In this document: positions 42,942 to 45,899 of the stretch, in pieces
Numbering within the stretch: position 1 is the stretch's first letter
Layout: the number at the start of each line of letters is the position of its first letter
Source: Pantoea sp. GD03673
GTDB lineage: Bacteria > Pseudomonadota > Gammaproteobacteria > Enterobacterales > Enterobacteriaceae
NCBI RefSeq assembly: GCF_029844725.1
Contig: NZ_JAOCKJ010000016.1
Coordinates: 1 to 45,899, forward strand
Reading direction: 5' to 3'
DNA: 45,899 bases
Position numbers and translations under genes: made by a program
The notes under the pieces: generated by a model
Told to the model about the DNA's origin: nothing
What the model saw: only the letters and a program-made list of their open reading frames with translations
Databases searched by the model: none

Positions 42942-43769
42942 TTACCGCAGCATCAGCAGCGGATGACGGCTTTCGGCCAGCATCGCCGTGGTGTGACTGC
43001 CGATAAAGAACTGGCGCAGCCGGGAGTGTCCCCAGGCCCCCATCACGATCAGGTCCGTGCCGTTCTCCTCCGCGTAACGACACAGGCCGCGCGAGACGGA
43101 TTCATCCTGAATCAGCCGGGACTCTGCATCGATGCCGGCTGCCTGCAGGATTTGCTGCGCATCATGCAGTGAAGCATCGTCGCCGTTCACCATCACAACA
43201 TGGCAGGTCAGACCGCGAAGCAGCGGGCTCACGGTCAGCCGGGTCAGGTTTCGGCGGCTGGCCTCGCTGCCGTCCCAGGCAAAGAGCACCCGGGATGGCG
43301 TGCTGAACGTTTCAGGCACGACCAGCACGGGCACTTTCTGCAGGCGGATGACGCTTTCCAGCTGGCTGCCCACCGTATGTTCCGCGCCCCGTCGTCCGAG
43401 AACCATCAGCCTGACGTCATCAAGTCCGGCAAGTATTTCATCCAGCGCGCCGTGCATCTGTAGCTGACGCACTTCCGGAACCCCCGCACGGGACAGCCGC
43501 TCCGCGCAACCGCTCAGAATGGCTTTACCCTGTGCCATGAGCAGGCGGCTGCGCTCACCCTCCACGCGCACAAGCTCTTCGGTCAGCAGCTCTTTGCTGT
43601 CGATGCCAATGCTGCCGCTCAGGTCAGATACGGCCGGATGACCATCTTTTTCCAGCACGTGCAGCAGGGACAGTGGCGCCGGGAGGCCGGCGGCGGCCCA
43701 CGCCGCGTAGTCACAGACCGGCCCGGTTGACGGCGAACCGTCCACGCAGGCCACAACGGTATTGTTCAT
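42942..43769 (-). CDS. Tandem universal stress protein (UspA, two domains)
   Basis: 275 residues, two UspA domains. Each ends with an ATP-binding-type motif: LMVLGRRGAEHTVGSQLESV in the first and LIVMGAWGHSRLRQFFIGSHT in the second; the first strand reads VVACVDGS. Two-domain Usp proteins are often paired with SulP transporters and may tune them. It starts 18 bp after the SulP gene, with AGGAG 8 nt before the ATG. Confidence 0.9.
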   Translation of the reverse strand: MNNTVVACVDGSPSTGPVCDYAAWAAAGLPAPLSLLHVLEKDGHPAVSDLSGSIGIDSKELLTEELVRVEGERSRLLMAQGKAILSGCAERLSRAGVPEVRQLQMHGALDEILAGLDDVRLMVLGRRGAEHTVGSQLESVIRLQKVPVLVVPETFSTPSRVLFAWDGSEASRRNLTRLTVSPLLRGLTCHVVMVNGDDASLHDAQQILQAAGIDAESRLIQDESVSRGLCRYAEENGTDLIVMGAWGHSRLRQFFIGSHTTAMLAESRHPLLMLR

Positions 43770-43787
43770 AGCTGAATCTCCTGTCGG

Positions 43788-45266
43788 TTAATGACCGCCC
43801 ATCAGTTTTTCCGCTTCTTCCGGCTTGTCATGCACGCCGAAGCGGTCAACGAGGGTACGGGTGGCGTCGTTCATGCCCAGTATTTCCACCTCAGCGCCTT
43901 CCCGGCGGAACTTAATCACCGCCTTATCAAGCGCGCTCACGGAGGTAATGTCCCAGAAGTGAGCGTGTGTGACGTCAATGACCACGCGCTCTGCCGCTTC
44001 CCTGAAGTCAAAGTGGCTCATAAAGCGATCGGCGGAGGCAAAAAAGACCTGGCCGGTCACGGTATAGGTCCGGGTATCGCCCTCCAGTGACGATTTGACC
44101 GTCATAAAGCGAGCTACCTTGGTGGCAAAATTCAGCGAGGCAATCAGCACCCCGGTCAGCACGCCGAAGGCCAGATTGTCGGTTGCCACCACCACGACCA
44201 CGGTTGCCAGCATGACCACGCTGGTTGACAGCGGATGGCGGCGCAGGTCGGTGATGGATCGCCAGGAGAAGGTGCCGATGGAAACCATGATCATGACCGC
44301 GACCAGCGCCGCCATCGGGATCTGCGATACCTGGTCACGAAGGAAGATAATCAGGCAGAGCAGCACCAGTCCGGCCGTCAGGGTGGAAAGGCGTCCGCGC
44401 CCGCCAGACTTCACGTTAATCACCGACTGACCGATCATGGCGCAGCCCGCCATGCCGCCGATAAATGCCGTGCAGACGTTGGCAATACCCTGCGCCTTGC
44501 ACTCGCGGTTTTTATCGCTCGGGGTGTCGATCATGTCGTCCACGATAGTGGCAGTCATCATGGATTCCAGCAGTCCCACCACGGCAAGGCCGGCAGAATA
44601 AGGCAGGATAATCAGCAGCGTATCCAGGTTCAGCGGAATGTCCGGAATGAGGAATACCGGCAGGCTGTCAGGCAGTTTGCCCATGTCGCCCACGGTGCGA
44701 ACGTCCAGGTGCAACCACATGGAAATGGCGGTCAGCACCACGATGCAGATCAGCGGGGAGGGAATGGTTTTATTGAGGTACGGAAAGAGGTAGATGATTG
44801 CCAGGCCAGCGGCGGTGAGCGCATAAACGTGCCAGGTCACGTTTGTCAGCTCCGGCAGCTGCGCCATGAATATCAGAATGGCCAGCGCGTTGACGAAGCC
44901 TGTCACAACAGAGCGCGACACGTAGCGCATCAGGCTGCCAAGCTTCAGGTAGCCGGCAGCCAGCTGCAGCAGGCCGGTTAACACCGATGCCGCCAGCAGA
45001 TACTGCAGGCCGTGGTCTTTCACCAGGGTTATCATCAGCAGCGCCATGGCGCCGGTGGCCGATGAAATCATGGCGGGACGTCCGCCAAAGATGGCCATAA
45101 CCACGGGAATACAGAACGCCGAGTAAAGGCCGACCTGCGGGTCAACTCCGGCAATGATGGAAAACGCGATCGCTTCAGGAATAAGCGCGAGCGCGACGAC
45201 AATACCGGCGAGCACGTCACCACGGACGTTGCCCAGCCAGTCCTTACGCGTCGAGGACAGCAGCAT
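43788..45266 (-). CDS. SulP-family anion transporter with STAS domain
   Basis: 492 residues. Early motif [25 protein letters not shown] and about eleven to fourteen hydrophobic segments are typical of SulP; the C-terminal STAS domain (about 395-485) includes [21 protein letters not shown]. Bacterial SulP proteins import sulfate, bicarbonate or dicarboxylates, often with sodium; the BicA-like shortened N terminus makes bicarbonate a candidate. GAGAA precedes the ATG at 6 nt. First gene of the SulP-UspA pair, with a long untranslated leader (45267 onward). Confidence 0.9.
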   Translation of the reverse strand: MLLSSTRKDWLGNVRGDVLAGIVVALALIPEAIAFSIIAGVDPQVGLYSAFCIPVVMAIFGGRPAMISSATGAMALLMITLVKDHGLQYLLAASVLTGLLQLAAGYLKLGSLMRYVSRSVVTGFVNALAILIFMAQLPELTNVTWHVYALTAAGLAIIYLFPYLNKTIPSPLICIVVLTAISMWLHLDVRTVGDMGKLPDSLPVFLIPDIPLNLDTLLIILPYSAGLAVVGLLESMMTATIVDDMIDTPSDKNRECKAQGIANVCTAFIGGMAGCAMIGQSVINVKSGGRGRLSTLTAGLVLLCLIIFLRDQVSQIPMAALVAVMIMVSIGTFSWRSITDLRRHPLSTSVVMLATVVVVVATDNLAFGVLTGVLIASLNFATKVARFMTVKSSLEGDTRTYTVTGQVFFASADRFMSHFDFREAAERVVIDVTHAHFWDITSVSALDKAVIKFRREGAEVEILGMNDATRTLVDRFGVHDKPEEAEKLMGGH

Positions 45267-45616
45267 AGTAATTTCTCAGATTTTGAATACAGTCAGCCCG
45301 TAAGGGCAAAAATTTCAGGTACGAATAAGCACATCCGCAGACGGGATGTTTTTGAGTACGCGACTGAAACTACTCAGTGCGACAGGGGAGGGTTACGACT
45401 CAGGGTGGCGTAAGACGCATGATTTTTTGAGTTCTCCTTTACGGCAACCGATGCCTTCAGGACTGAATTAAGCCAGCTCATCAGGGGATGAACACAGACC
45501 ACGAAGCCTGCTCTTGCCAGAACAGGCGCTTAACTATAAACGAAAGAAGAAAGAGATCAATGTTTCACTGTGCAGATCATCGTCAGGTAAGTAATCAGAA
45601 AGGCACTCCTGCTAAC

Positions 45617-45640
45617 GTCCGCTTTTGGCACAAAGTGGAC
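45617..45640. repeat. GTCCGCT inverted repeat, copy 2
   Basis: A 24-bp unit starting GTCCGCTTTTGGC and ending AAAGTGGAC, similar to the unit at 41533. The two copies lie outside the MFS-UspA-SulP group. The 350 bp between here and the SulP start hold no gene that can be supported. Confidence 0.6.
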
Positions 45641-45824
45641 ATGAATCATGTATAAAATTCGTTAAGAGAGAAGTTGATATTAACCATCTTTCCTACCTCT
45701 TATGAGGTAATTGCTAACATCAGTATTTTCTAATTACTCGGTAACAGGTTAGACCTTGTTGCGATTCAACCTAAATATTCTCTTTCTTACACCTGCTATA
45801 AAGTTAATGAATAGTTAACCGATA

Positions 45825-45899
45825 ATGATGATTAAGATGCTTTTAATCTGCATTATTTTTGTTCTTGTAAAAATTAATTCAGCAGGATGTAAAAATGAG
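45825..45899 (+). CDS. Possible 5' end of a gene running off the window
   Basis: Codons from 45825 give MMIKMLLICIIFVLVKINSAGCKNE, a hydrophobic stretch followed by SAGC, reminiscent of a lipoprotein signal, but no ribosome site precedes it. Alternatively the real start is ATG 45895, which has AGGA 7 nt upstream. Only the edge is visible, so product and start are open. Confidence 0.25.
   Translation, partial: MMIKMLLICIIFVLVKINSAGCKNE

Overview
The window looks like the replication/maintenance region and about 40 kb of accessory DNA from a large low-copy plasmid of an Enterobacterales host, most likely Pantoea or a close relative. The evidence is an iteron-type RepA of the RepFIB/P1 kind with a P1-like ParA/ParB pair, GC-rich enterobacterial genes on both sides, and an eleven-gene thiol-stress cluster that matches by content the alt (allium thiosulfinate tolerance) cluster known from onion-pathogenic Pantoea ananatis. 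The genus is inferred from gene content, not from any rRNA or core gene.

Left part (1-5.6 kb): a small transposase remnant, an Hha-family protein, an origin with a DnaA box, Dam sites and five direct iterons, repA, a long downstream array of inverted iterons, then parA-parB flanked on both sides by palindromes resembling P1 parS boxes.

Mobile/defence-like part (6.4-18 kb): a frameshifted tyrosine recombinase, a strongly AT-rich 1620-codon gene (STAND-type NTPase head, long helical middle, PLD-like HDR tail) that is the best candidate here for an undescribed defence protein, a Cre-like recombinase, a nucleotidyltransferase, an Rpn-family nuclease with a well-placed internal start, a DUF2913 protein and a YciG-like protein.

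Thiol-stress cluster (18.6-28.1 kb): SDR, DsbA-like, old-yellow-enzyme-like, thioredoxin, AhpD-like, TetR repressor, second thioredoxin-like, EamA exporter, MalY/PatB lyase, glutathione reductase and OsmC. Five copies of one palindrome sit in its promoter regions, so the TetR protein probably controls the whole cluster as one regulon. Together the enzymes would reduce disulfides, regenerate glutathione, cleave or export cysteine conjugates and remove peroxides or electrophiles.

Sugar part (28.4-39.7 kb): a rightward FGGY kinase plus ribose-type ABC transporter operon faces a leftward operon for a galactitol-type PTS (IIA, IIB, IIC), a ribulose-phosphate-3-epimerase-like enzyme, an SDR and a hexulose-phosphate isomerase-like SIS protein, with a SorC-type regulator and its probable palindromic operators upstream. 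A small DUF3892 protein lies between the two operons.

Right end (40-45.9 kb): an MFS transporter rightward; then a leftward SulP anion transporter, tandem UspA protein and second MFS transporter, bracketed by two copies of a GTCCGCT...GGAC inverted repeat. A possible gene start runs off the right edge.
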